Source of the DNA: Pseudomonas viridiflava
GTDB taxonomy: Bacteria; Pseudomonadota; Gammaproteobacteria; Pseudomonadales; Pseudomonadaceae
Assembly (NCBI RefSeq): GCF_900589395.1
Contig: NZ_UUIS01000096.1
Span: forward strand, 186,001 to 250,000
Direction: 5' to 3'
DNA length: 64,000 nucleotides
Both the position numbers and the translations under genes were made by a program. The notes beneath the pieces were generated by a model. The model worked only from the letters and a program-made list of their open reading frames with translations, was not told the origin of the DNA and made no database searches. Shown one piece after another: positions 33,715-41,507 of the stretch; the stretch's first letter is position 1, and every line of letters begins with the position of its first letter.

Positions 33715-34076
33715 CCTGTCGGACGCTCTCATCAAATACAAAATAAATAACTGGCTCTGCCAGGTTGTAAATTCACCGCTGTAGGAGCGCGCTTGCCCGC
33801 GACCGGCTGCGTTAGCAGTCGTAAATTTGTGGCGTTTCATAGATCCCGGACTAGGTCGCAGTCGTAAATTTGTGGTGTTTCGCAGATTTCTGAATGCGTT
33901 CACTATGAGTTTGTGGCGTTTCATCAATTTTGCGAGCGCTACGCACTCGGTCGCGGGCAAGCGCGCTCCTACCCGGCAGGTGTGCTGTTAGGGTGTCGAT
34001 TCTAATTTTTCTGCTTACTTTGGCCTGACTGTCCCTGAAGGGGCGTTCCCTTCAACTTTCAGGCGTGAGGTGAACC
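33715..34076. other. Non-coding gap ahead of phaI
   Basis: The gap is mostly filled by repeat copy C (33781-33972). The remaining 104 bases before phaI (TTAGGGTGTCGATTCTAATT and onwards) are AT-richer than the surroundings and probably hold the phaIF promoter and leader, with GGCGTGAGGTG as ribosome binding site. I could not fix a -35/-10 pair with confidence. Confidence 0.45.
33781..33972. repeat. REPIN/MITE-like element, copy C (192 bp, expanded, inverted)
   Basis: Perfect 25-base terminal inverted repeats at 33781-33805 and 33948-33972, the same ends as copies A, B and D. The core is in the opposite orientation to A and D and is longer: the unit GCAGTCGTAAATTTGTGGCG then TTTC occurs at 33815-33838 and, with one change, at 33858-33881; a third partial unit (GTTTGTGGCGTTTCAT) is at 33909-33924. 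The core therefore seems to have grown by tandem duplication. Confidence 0.85.
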
Positions 34077-34556
34077 ATGGCCAAAGTCAGTGTGAGAAAA
34101 AAAATCGAAGTCGACCTCGAGCAGGACGGCAAGCTTGCCGAGGTCAAGCATTACGCGCGCAGGATCTGGCTGGCAGGCCTGGGTGTCTATACCCGGGTCA
34201 ACGAAGAAGGCAGTGAGTACGTCAAGGAGCTGATCCGCGCCGGTGAGCGGGCCGAGAAGGAAGCGAAAAAGGCCATTGATGAAAAGGTCGAGGCGGCCAA
34301 CAGCGAGTTCGATTCGATCAAGGGCGAGGCCGGTGAAGTCAAGAACCGCTTCGAAGCCCAGCTGGACAGGATCGAGGGTCTGTTCGACCGGCGCATCGCC
34401 AAAGGGCTGCATCGCATCGGCATTCCGTCGCGTCATGACGTCGAGGCGCTCTCTGCTAAGCTCGATGAACTGACCGCCTTGCTGGAGCGCGTCGGCAATC
34501 GCAAGCTTGAACGCCCGGAGCCCAAAAAGCTCGAACGCGTCGAGTCGGATCAATAA
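34077..34556 (+). CDS. phaI: PHA granule-associated phasin PhaI
   Basis: 159 residues, a helical phasin that coats medium-chain-length PHA granules. The phasin core is recognisable: HYARRIWLAGLGVYTRVNEE near residues 24-43, GLFDRRIAKGLHRIGIPSRH near 103-120 and a final DVEALSAKLDELTALLERV helix. The charged N-terminus (MAKVSVRKKIEVDLEQDGKL) is typical. GTGAGGTG precedes the ATG. phaF follows after 10 bases, so phaI-phaF is one operon; it is convergent with phaD. The C-tail (ERPEPKKLERVESDQ) is a little longer than in the P. putida protein I recall. Confidence 0.94.
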   Translation: MAKVSVRKKIEVDLEQDGKLAEVKHYARRIWLAGLGVYTRVNEEGSEYVKELIRAGERAEKEAKKAIDEKVEAANSEFDSIKGEAGEVKNRFEAQLDRIEGLFDRRIAKGLHRIGIPSRHDVEALSAKLDELTALLERVGNRKLERPEPKKLERVESDQ

Positions 34557-34566
34557 GGAGAGCGGG

Positions 34567-35373
34567 ATGGCAGGCAAGAAAAAAACCGAAAAGCAAAGCA
34601 GCTCCTGGGTTGGCGAGATCGAGAAATACTCGCGCCAGATCTGGCTGGCCGGGCTGGGCGCGTATTCCAAGATCAGCAATGACGGCAGCAAACTGTTTGA
34701 AACCCTGGTAAAGGATGGCGAGCAGGCCGAGAAGCAGACGCAGTCCCAGGCCGAGCAGAAGCTTGAAGAGGTCAAGGATGGCGTCAAGGCCGGCAAATCC
34801 CGGGTTGGCGACGTGAAGGACCTGGCACTGGGCAAGTGGAGCGAGCTTGAGGGCGCGTTCGACAGGCGCCTGAACAGCGCCATTTCCCGTCTTGGCGTGC
34901 CCAGCCGCAGTGAAGTCGAGTCACTGCATGACAAGGTCGACCGGTTGACCCGGCAGATCGAGCAATTGACCGGTGAGCAGGCCGTGCCGGTGACCACCAC
35001 GCGAACAGCAGCCTCTCGCTCGGCTTCCGGCAATACGGCCAAGCCGCTGATCAGATCGGCCGCCAAGACCGTCGCCAAAACGGCCGATAAAGTCGCCGGC
35101 AAGACCCAGGCAGCCAAGCCTGCGGTCAAAAAGGCGGCCGCCAGGTCGGTCGATGCCGTCAGCAAGGCAGCCTCTGCAACCGCCAGCGGTGCGCGTTCGG
35201 CGGCAGCGTCGGCCGACACCAAACCGGCCAAGAAGCCGGCACCCCGCAAACGCGCCGCCAAACCTGCAGCCAAGCCGGCCGCCAGGCCCGCTGAGCCGAA
35301 GGCGCCGGCCAATACCACCGCTGCCAGCCCGGCGGCCGAGACGGACACCGGCGCTTCCGCCAGCCAGTCCTGA
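34567..35373 (+). CDS. phaF: PHA granule-associated phasin and nucleoid-binding protein PhaF
   Basis: 268 residues. The N-terminal phasin domain (about 1-140) repeats the PhaI pattern (YSRQIWLAGLGAYSKISNDG, AFDRRLNSAISRLGVPSRSE) and ends in a short coiled coil (LHDKVDRLTRQIEQL). The C-terminal 120 residues are an Ala/Lys/Pro-rich histone H1-like tail (AKTVAKTADKVAGK, KPAPRKRAAKPAAKPAARPA) that binds DNA and helps segregate granules at cell division. The ATG at 34567 has AAGGAGAGCGGG upstream; the longer open frame overlaps phaI and is not used. Confidence 0.95.
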   Translation: MAGKKKTEKQSSSWVGEIEKYSRQIWLAGLGAYSKISNDGSKLFETLVKDGEQAEKQTQSQAEQKLEEVKDGVKAGKSRVGDVKDLALGKWSELEGAFDRRLNSAISRLGVPSRSEVESLHDKVDRLTRQIEQLTGEQAVPVTTTRTAASRSASGNTAKPLIRSAAKTVAKTADKVAGKTQAAKPAVKKAAARSVDAVSKAASATASGARSAAASADTKPAKKPAPRKRAAKPAAKPAARPAEPKAPANTTAASPAAETDTGASASQS

Positions 35374-35387
35374 TCCGCACGGCCAGG

Positions 35388-35411
35388 CCCGGTCTGCCTT
35401 GGCAGACCGGG
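35388..35411. terminator. Stem-loop between convergent phaF and phaD
   Basis: CCCGGTCTGCC / GGCAGACCGGG, an 11-base perfect stem with a 2-base TT turn (in practice a 4-6 base loop), 14 bases after the phaF stop. CGGGCTTTGCCCG follows. Its position between two converging genes fits a shared bidirectional terminator, although the T-run is weak. Confidence 0.7.
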
Positions 35412-35436
35412 CGGGCTTTGCCCGGCACCGGGGTGT

Positions 35437-36051
35437 TCAACGCTCCAGGTAATGCAGCGCCAGTTGCTCTACGCTCTGGCGCGATGGCGCGACCAGGTGC
35501 GGTGCGACCAGCATCATGATCTGGTAGACCACTACCCGGACCTCGCCTTCACGACCCAGGATGCGCTGGTAATCCAGCGAAAACAGCAAGGTCAACGTCA
35601 CCTGTTCCACCAGATGCCCCAAGGCCTGGGTGTCGCTGACCAGTTGATCCCGGGATTTGAGATGGGCCAGCAATGACGCCAGGGTGCGCTTGAGCGCATT
35701 GAGCAGGTTGCGAATGCCACGGGCCAGCCTGGGCAGGCGCCCGGCCAGGTTCGACAGGTCCTGGAACAAAAAGCGGTAATACGCCAGCCGCTCGACGATC
35801 AGGTGCAGGAACAGCCAGTAATCCTCGGCGTCCAGCCGCGCATGGGCCGGCGGATCCAGCAGGGGCGCAAGCTCGGCCTGGAAGCGTTCGAACAGGTTCA
35901 GGACCAGTGGCTCCTTGCCGTGAAAGTGGTAATACAGGTTCCCCGGGCTGATGCCCAGTTCGTTGGCGATCTCCAGGGTCGAGACATTGGGCTCGCCATG
36001 TCGGTTGAACAGTTCGAGTGCACATTCGAGTATTCGGTCGCGGGTTTTCAT
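35437..36051 (-). CDS. phaD: TetR-type transcriptional regulator PhaD
   Basis: 204 residues. The N-terminal TetR helix-turn-helix is at residues 1-48 (MKTRDRILECALELFNRHGE, TLEIANELGISPGNLYYHF), followed by an all-helical ligand and dimerisation domain. In P. putida PhaD activates the phaC1 and phaIF promoters and responds to a fatty-acid-derived effector. It is the last gene of phaC1-phaZ-phaC2-phaD, 54 bases after phaC2, and is convergent with phaF. Confidence 0.95.
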   Translation of the reverse strand: MKTRDRILECALELFNRHGEPNVSTLEIANELGISPGNLYYHFHGKEPLVLNLFERFQAELAPLLDPPAHARLDAEDYWLFLHLIVERLAYYRFLFQDLSNLAGRLPRLARGIRNLLNALKRTLASLLAHLKSRDQLVSDTQALGHLVEQVTLTLLFSLDYQRILGREGEVRVVVYQIMMLVAPHLVAPSRQSVEQLALHYLER

Positions 36052-36105
36052 CCAGTCCTCTTGTTCCCCGGTGCCTGCGTCCCGGCGCAGGTGGCATCCA
36101 TTGCT

Positions 36106-37791
36106 TCAACGTACATGCACGTAGGTCCCCGGCGCTGCCTCCATGGGCGGGTGAGTGTCGGTGCCCAGGCTCATGCTGGTTTCATTGAGGGTGCCCGAGC
36201 GTGCCTGGATCCAGGCCATCCAGGTCGGCCACCAGCTGCCCTGCTGGGCCTTGGCGTCGTAATACCAGGCGCGCGGGTCACTGCTGAGCTGGTCGCTTTC
36301 GATGAAGGTGGCCTTGGCATTGCCCGGCGGGTTGAGAATGCTCTGCACATGACCGCTGCTGGACAGCACGAAGCGCCGCTCGCCGCCCAGCAGCAAGGTG
36401 GAGCGATACACCGCATCCCAAGGGGTGATGTGGTCGTTGATGCCGGCAATGCTGAAACTGTCGACCGTCACCTTTTGCAGGTCGATGGGGGTGCCGCACA
36501 CTTCCAGGCCGCCGGGGTGGGTCAGCGGGTTGTGCTTGAAGAAATCCAGCAGGTCACCATGCAGCGCTGCCGGCAGGCGGGTGGTGTCGTTGTTCCAGTA
36601 CAGGATGTCGAAGGCCGGCGGCGTCTTGCCCAACAGGTAATTGTTGATCCAGTACGTCCAGATCAGGTCGTTGGGACGCATCCAGGCGAACACCCGGCCC
36701 ATCTCGCGGCCTTCGAGCACGCCGCGCTGGTAAGAACGGCGCTTGGCCGCTTCCAGGGCTTCTTCATCGATGAACAGCGTGGCCGGGCTTTCGATCTGGC
36801 TGTCGAGCAGGCTGACCATGTAGGTGGCGCTGCCTACCCGGCGCAGCTGGCGCTTGGCTTGCAAGTGCCCCTGCAGGGCGGCAATGGTCAGGCCGCCGGC
36901 GCAGGCGCCCAGCAGGTTGACCTCCCGGGCGCCGGTGATGGCCCGACAGACATTCATGGCTTGCTCGGTGGCCTCGACGTAGCTCGACAGCCCCCATTCG
37001 CGATGCCGTACATCCGGGTTGCGCCAACTGATGACGAAGGTCTGCAGGCCGTTCTTCAGGGCGTATTGCACAAAGCTGTTGGACGGACTGAGGTCGAAGA
37101 CATAGAACTTGTTGATTTGCGGCGGCACGATCAGCAAGGGACGGCTGTACTGCTTTTCGCTCATGGGCTTGTACTGGATCAGCTCCAGCAGTTCATTGCG
37201 AAACACCACCGCGCCCGAGGTGGTGGCCAGGGTGCGACCGATCTCGAACGCATCCCTGGTGGTCTGGCTGGGCAGGCCATTGTTGTGCAGCAAGTCATCG
37301 GCCATGTGGCTCAGGCCCTTGATCAGGCTGCTGCCGCCGGAATTGAACAGCTCCTTGACGGCCATCGGGTTGAGCAGGGTATTGGTCGGCGACAGCGCGT
37401 CGTTGATCAGGCTGAACAGAAAGTGCGCTCGCGCCCGTTCGTCTTCGCTCAGGTCGCTTTCATCGATCCATTGCTTGAGCTGGTGCTGCCAGCTCAGATA
37501 GGCCTGCAGGCCGCGCCGGTACAGCGGGTTGAGGCTCCAGGTGGGGTCATCGAAACGGTTGTCGCGCGGGCTGGGGGTGTGCGGCGTTTCGCCCAGGATG
37601 ATCACCCGGCCCAGCTGGTTGCCCAGCGCCAGGGCATGGCGGGCACTGCGCCAGGGATGTCGCCAGCTCTGGCTGGCCACATTGCGCAACGTAGAGAGCA
37701 GGTCGCGGCCGCGCAGGCCGGTAATGGCGCTCTGCGCGTTGATGTACGTAGCCGGGGTCGTCTCGGCACGCTTCACAGGTTTTTCTCGCAT
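36106..37791 (-). CDS. phaC2: Class II poly(R)-hydroxyalkanoic acid synthase 2
   Basis: 561 residues. It polymerises (R)-3-hydroxyacyl-CoA into medium-chain PHA at the granule surface. The lipase-like box is LLGACAGG with nucleophile Cys297; the other triad residues are Asp453 (INDHITPW) and His481 (SSGHVQS). The DNDTTRLPA-type block (WNNDTTRLPAALHGDLL) and the C-terminal PGTYVH are class II features. The ATG at 37789-37791 is chosen for the AAGGAG about 8-10 bases ahead; the 31 codons of open frame upstream are not synthase-like. It is a diverged paralogue of phaC1. Confidence 0.96.
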   Translation of the reverse strand: MREKPVKRAETTPATYINAQSAITGLRGRDLLSTLRNVASQSWRHPWRSARHALALGNQLGRVIILGETPHTPSPRDNRFDDPTWSLNPLYRRGLQAYLSWQHQLKQWIDESDLSEDERARAHFLFSLINDALSPTNTLLNPMAVKELFNSGGSSLIKGLSHMADDLLHNNGLPSQTTRDAFEIGRTLATTSGAVVFRNELLELIQYKPMSEKQYSRPLLIVPPQINKFYVFDLSPSNSFVQYALKNGLQTFVISWRNPDVRHREWGLSSYVEATEQAMNVCRAITGAREVNLLGACAGGLTIAALQGHLQAKRQLRRVGSATYMVSLLDSQIESPATLFIDEEALEAAKRRSYQRGVLEGREMGRVFAWMRPNDLIWTYWINNYLLGKTPPAFDILYWNNDTTRLPAALHGDLLDFFKHNPLTHPGGLEVCGTPIDLQKVTVDSFSIAGINDHITPWDAVYRSTLLLGGERRFVLSSSGHVQSILNPPGNAKATFIESDQLSSDPRAWYYDAKAQQGSWWPTWMAWIQARSGTLNETSMSLGTDTHPPMEAAPGTYVHVR

Positions 37792-37938
37792 CAGGCAACA
37801 CTCCTTCGTCAAGCCATCAGTTATTACCGGGGGCGCAGTCATCCTGCGTCGCTCTGCGCGTTCGACGGTCCTGTCAGGGCGCACAGCAAGATAAGGCGGA
37901 TTTACAGCGCAAGCGCGCCTGGCCGGGGACGGCCAGGC

Positions 37939-38793
37939 TCAATGCGTGTTGGATGTGGGGTGCGGATGCATGACTGCACGCTGACGTTCCTGCTGCAGGA
38001 AACTCATGATGATGGGCGCTACGGCTTCAGCCCGGGTAATCAGGAACAAATGACCGTCATCAATTATGTGTAGCTGGGCATTGGGGATACGCCAGGCCAG
38101 CAGGCGCATATTGACCAGGGGAATCAGCGGGTCGTCGTCGCCGGCCAGCACCAGGGTCGGCTGGCGGATCTTGTGCAGCCAGTGGATGCTGGTCCAGCCC
38201 ATGCCGGCAAACAGTTGCCAGTAGTAACCCAGCTTGCCGGAGGAGCGCACCTTGGCCGCATGATTGGCAGCCAGGTACGGGTCGCGGCGGAAGGCCCCGC
38301 CATAGATTTCCGGGGCGATACGGATCACGTGCGAAGGCTGGATGTAGCGCCTGGGGCTGGCCATCAGCATCAGCACCCGGGGTTTGCCGGGGACCATCGC
38401 CATGCCCGCCGCCGTGGCGGCCAGCACCAGTTTCTTGCAGCGCTCGGGGTAGTCGTAGGCGAACTGCTGGGCCAGTGCCCCGCCCCAGGACACACCAATG
38501 GCATTGACCTGCCCGTAGTCCAGGTAATCGAGCATGCGTGCGGCCAGCTTGGCCAGACCCGGAAAACGGTACGGGCGCCTGGGCGTCGACGACCCGCCGA
38601 CCCCGGGTACATCGAAGGCGATGACCTCCATGTCCGGGTCCAGCGCATCGACAAACGGAAACACCAGCTCCAGGTTGGCCCCGATGCCGTTGAAGATCAG
38701 CAGCGGCGTCATATGGCTTTTGCCGGGCCGTACGGCGGTGCGAATGGTGTGGCCGTCCAGGTCAATGGTACGAAATACAAACGGATGCGGCAT
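37939..38793 (-). CDS. phaZ: Intracellular medium-chain PHA depolymerase PhaZ
   Basis: 284 residues, an alpha/beta hydrolase that degrades stored mcl-PHA inside the cell. The nucleophile elbow GVSWGG gives Ser102, the same position as in P. putida PhaZ; DDDPLIPL and DDGHLFLITR carry the expected Asp and His. VPGVGGSSTPRRPYRFPG near residue 62 is a family hallmark. I start at the ATG 38791-38793 (MPHPFVFRTIDLDG), the known N-terminus; 28 further codons are open upstream. It lies between the two synthase genes, as in all mcl-PHA loci. Confidence 0.95.
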   Translation of the reverse strand: MPHPFVFRTIDLDGHTIRTAVRPGKSHMTPLLIFNGIGANLELVFPFVDALDPDMEVIAFDVPGVGGSSTPRRPYRFPGLAKLAARMLDYLDYGQVNAIGVSWGGALAQQFAYDYPERCKKLVLAATAAGMAMVPGKPRVLMLMASPRRYIQPSHVIRIAPEIYGGAFRRDPYLAANHAAKVRSSGKLGYYWQLFAGMGWTSIHWLHKIRQPTLVLAGDDDPLIPLVNMRLLAWRIPNAQLHIIDDGHLFLITRAEAVAPIIMSFLQQERQRAVMHPHPTSNTH

Positions 38794-38934
38794 GCCGGAG
38801 CCCTGTTGGTTAATACGCTGGAAAGCGGTCCTGTGCCTTTTCCAGAAAGACCGAGGCATGGCCTCTTGCATGATCAATTACCCAGCGATCGCTGCCAGTA
38901 CGTCCCTGATGCCCTGGTCGCACTGTCATACAGC

Positions 38935-40614
38935 TTAGCGTTCATGCACATAGGTGCCCGGTGAGGCCTCGGCGGCCGGGTAGGCCTTGTTGCCCAGGTT
39001 GGCCGGGGCTTTTTTCAGCGTTCCAGAGCGTTCGCCCAGCCAGGCCTGCCAGTGCAGCCACCAGGAGTCGGTGTGCTTGGTGGCATTTTCCTGCCAGACG
39101 GTCGGGTCTGCCGGCAATTCGTTGTTGGTCATGTAGCGCGCCTTGGGGTTGCCCGGCGGGTTCAGGATGCTCTGGATATGGCCGCTGTTGGACAGCACGA
39201 ACTCGGTCTTGCCGCCAAACAGGCGCGCCGATTTGTAGCACGACAGCCAGGGTGTGATGTGGTCATTGGTGCCGGCCAGGCAGAACACGTCGTTGGTGAC
39301 CTGCTTGAGGTCGATCGAGGTGCCGCACACTTCCAGGGCATTGGGGCGGGTCAACGGGTTGTTCTTGAACATTTCGATCAGGTCGCCGTGAAAGGCGGCC
39401 GGCAGGCGCGTGGTGTCGTTGTTCCAGAACAGGATGTCGAAGGCCGGCGGCTCGTTGCCCAGCAGATAGTTGTTGACCCAGTAGTTCCAGATCAGGTCAT
39501 TGGGCCGCATCCAGGCGAACACCTTGGCCATGTCGCGGCCTTCGAGTACGCCGGACTGATAGGAATGGCGCTTGGCCGACTCCAGGGTCTGCTCGTCGAC
39601 GAACAGCGCCACCTCGTTGTCCAGGGTGGTGTCGAGCACGCTGACCATCAGGGTCATGGCGTTGATCTTGCTCTCGCCCAGGGCTGCATAGTGCCCCAGC
39701 AGTGCCGTGCAGGTAATGCCGCCGGAGCAGGCACCGAGGATGTTGAGGTCCTTGCTGGCGGTGATGGCGCAGACCACATCCACCGCTTCCTTGAGCGCCT
39801 CGATGTAGGTCGACAGGCCCCACTCGCGCTGGGCCTTGGTCGGGTTGCGCCAACTGACGATGAAGGTCTGCACCTTGCTGTTGAGGCAGAAGCGCGCCAG
39901 GCTTTTTTCCGGGCTCAGGTCGAACACGTAGAATTTGTTGATCTGCGGCGGGATTACCAGCAGCGGCCGCTGGTAGGCCTGCTCGGTGGTGGGTTTGTAC
40001 TGGATCAGCTCCAGCACCTCGTTGCGAAACACCACCGCACCTTCGGTGATGCCCAGGTTCTTGCCGACCTCGAAAGCGTCCATGTTGACCTGGCTGGGCA
40101 TGCCGCCGTTGTGCACCAGGTCCTTGGCCAGGTGCGACAGGCCGTCGAGCAGGCTCTTGCCGCCGGTTTCGAAGAAGCGCTTGACCGCTGCCGGGTTGGC
40201 CGCACTGTTGGTTGGCGCCATGGCCTCGGTCATCAGGTTGATGACGAAGTGGCCGCGGCTGATGTCCAGCGGGGTCAGGTGGCTGCCGTCGAGCCAGTCA
40301 TGCAGCTCCTTGCGCCAGGCCAGGTACACACCCAGGTAGCGCCGGTACAGCGGGTTCTGGCTCCAGGCCGGGTCCTGGAAGCGGCGGTCGTCACCGGCCG
40401 GCTGCAACGGCGAGCGGCCAAGCATCACGTTTTTCAGTTCAAGGCCCAGGTGCGCGACATGCTTGAGGCTGTGGATCGGGTGCCTGACCGCCAGGCGCAT
40501 GACCATGCGTGCGGTGGTCAGCAGGTCCTTGCGACGCAGGCCCACCACCGGGTTCAGTCCCAGCGTGTGTTCAGACGCCTGGCGCGGCAATTCATCGTTG
40601 TTCTTGCTACTCAT
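38935..40614 (-). CDS. phaC1: Class II poly(R)-hydroxyalkanoic acid synthase 1
   Basis: 559 residues, the canonical length. It is the main polymerising enzyme for medium-chain PHA. The triad is Cys296 (LGACSGGI), Asp451 (GTNDHITPW) and His479 (SNSGHIQS), exactly the numbering of the well-studied Pseudomonas enzymes. The N-terminus MSSKNNDELPRQASEHTLGL and the C-terminus PGTYVHER are also characteristic. It is the first gene of the phaC1-Z-C2-D group; the 330-base gap upstream should hold its promoter. Confidence 0.98.
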   Translation of the reverse strand: MSSKNNDELPRQASEHTLGLNPVVGLRRKDLLTTARMVMRLAVRHPIHSLKHVAHLGLELKNVMLGRSPLQPAGDDRRFQDPAWSQNPLYRRYLGVYLAWRKELHDWLDGSHLTPLDISRGHFVINLMTEAMAPTNSAANPAAVKRFFETGGKSLLDGLSHLAKDLVHNGGMPSQVNMDAFEVGKNLGITEGAVVFRNEVLELIQYKPTTEQAYQRPLLVIPPQINKFYVFDLSPEKSLARFCLNSKVQTFIVSWRNPTKAQREWGLSTYIEALKEAVDVVCAITASKDLNILGACSGGITCTALLGHYAALGESKINAMTLMVSVLDTTLDNEVALFVDEQTLESAKRHSYQSGVLEGRDMAKVFAWMRPNDLIWNYWVNNYLLGNEPPAFDILFWNNDTTRLPAAFHGDLIEMFKNNPLTRPNALEVCGTSIDLKQVTNDVFCLAGTNDHITPWLSCYKSARLFGGKTEFVLSNSGHIQSILNPPGNPKARYMTNNELPADPTVWQENATKHTDSWWLHWQAWLGERSGTLKKAPANLGNKAYPAAEASPGTYVHER

Positions 40615-40944
40615 TTACGACGCTCCGTTGTCTTGAGGCTCGTGGACCGATGATGGCGGGCTGGCCGATTCCCAAGGCATGCCCGATGGCAGGAAGGCGT
40701 CTGAACTACTGCGCTTGTGCCACGGTTGACTGGCATTGCCCATTGGCTGCTGCGTCAAAACGATGCAGTTAACTTGCCAGAATCATTGGCTGCACGAGAT
40801 TGCAAAAATAGTGCGGGCAGCCTCATGCACAGGCCGCTGCGCGGCACATTGAAACAAAACGAATTAGAAACCGCTTACTAAAACGGCAAGCGGTGGGAGG
40901 GAGGATAGCTACTGTTTGTGAAGGCGCGAGGACAGTGGATCGGT
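40615..40944. other. Non-coding region upstream of phaC1
   Basis: 330 bases between the phaC1 start and the DUF971 stop. It is expected to contain the PhaD-controlled phaC1 promoter. The segment nearest the DUF971 end is AT-rich (GAAACAAAACGAATTAGAAA) and holds the small hairpin ACCGCTTACTAAAACGGCAA / GCGGT (about 40870-40893). I could not assign -10/-35 elements or a PhaD operator with confidence, and I see no small gene. Confidence 0.45.
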
Positions 40945-41322
40945 TCAGAGCATCAGGCGTACGACGTGCTCGTGCGGGTCGCGGCTCTTGCCAGCCTTTT
41001 TCAGCTCTTGCAGGTAGTCATCCCATAGGTCCTGCTGGCGCTGGCACAACTGGTACAGGTAGTCCCAAGTGAACAGCCCGCTGTCGTGGCCGTCGTCGAA
41101 GGTCAGCTTCAAGGCGTACTGGCCGGCCGCTTCGACCTTGCTCAGGCCGACGCCCAGCTTGCCGAACTGCAGGATCGGCTTGCCATGGCCCTGCACCTCG
41201 GCCGAGGGCGAATGCACACGCAAGAACTCGGCGGACAAATCGTACTGCTCACCGGGTGTATACGTGAGCGTCAGGGTTTTCGAGGCTTTGTGCAGCTCGA
41301 TGGCAGTCGGGAGCTTGGTCAT
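40945..41322 (-). CDS. DUF971 (gamma-butyrobetaine hydroxylase-like N-terminal domain) protein
   Basis: 125 residues. The DUF971 fold is recognised by IELHKASKTLTLTYTPGEQY near the N-terminus, LSAEFLRVHSPSAEVQGHG, LKLTFDDGHDSGLFTWDYLY at about residues 70-90 and LWDDYLQELKKAGKSRDP near the end. The domain occurs free-standing in bacteria and fused at the N-terminus of butyrobetaine hydroxylases; the free-standing form is often near iron-sulfur or ClpXP/HslUV-type genes, but its role is not settled. The ATG at 41320-41322 gives MTKLPTAIEL; the open frame upstream runs into the repeat element. Confidence 0.88.
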   Translation of the reverse strand: MTKLPTAIELHKASKTLTLTYTPGEQYDLSAEFLRVHSPSAEVQGHGKPILQFGKLGVGLSKVEAAGQYALKLTFDDGHDSGLFTWDYLYQLCQRQQDLWDDYLQELKKAGKSRDPHEHVVRLML

Positions 41323-41349
41323 GGTCCGCACTATAACGTAAGCCGATGG

Positions 41350-41502
41350 TGTAGGAGCGCGCTTGCCCGCGACCGAGTGCGCAGCGCTCGCAAAATTTGT
41401 GCAACGCCACAAATGCTGGACTGTGGACGCGTTCAAGATCTATGAAACGCCACAATTTTACGACTGCTAACGCACTCGGTCGCGGGCAAGCGCGCTCCTA
41501 CA
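41350..41502. repeat. REPIN/MITE-like element, copy D (153 bp)
   Basis: Perfect 32-base terminal inverted repeats at 41350-41381 (TGTAGGAGCGCGCTTGCCCG then CGACCGAGTGCG) and 41471-41502, the longest of the four copies. The core (GCAAAATTTGTGCAACGCCA, GGACTGTGGACGCGTTCAAG, TGAAACGCCACAATTTTACG) matches copy A nearly base for base, in the same orientation and at the same total length. It lies between DUF971 and the end of hslU, ending 6 bases before the hslU stop codon. Confidence 0.88.
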
Positions 41503-41507
41503 CACGA

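Noticed and set aside
33815..33924. Repeated 24-base units that could look like a small CRISPR array
   Set aside because: Only two full units and one partial exist, the intervals are unequal and lie within terminal inverted repeats shared with three other elements, and no cas gene is nearby.
40700..40735. Possible sigma-54 promoter (TGGCAC on the minus strand at about 40717-40722) upstream of phaC1
   Set aside because: The -12 element at the required spacing is GT instead of GC, so the GG-N10-GC rule fails.
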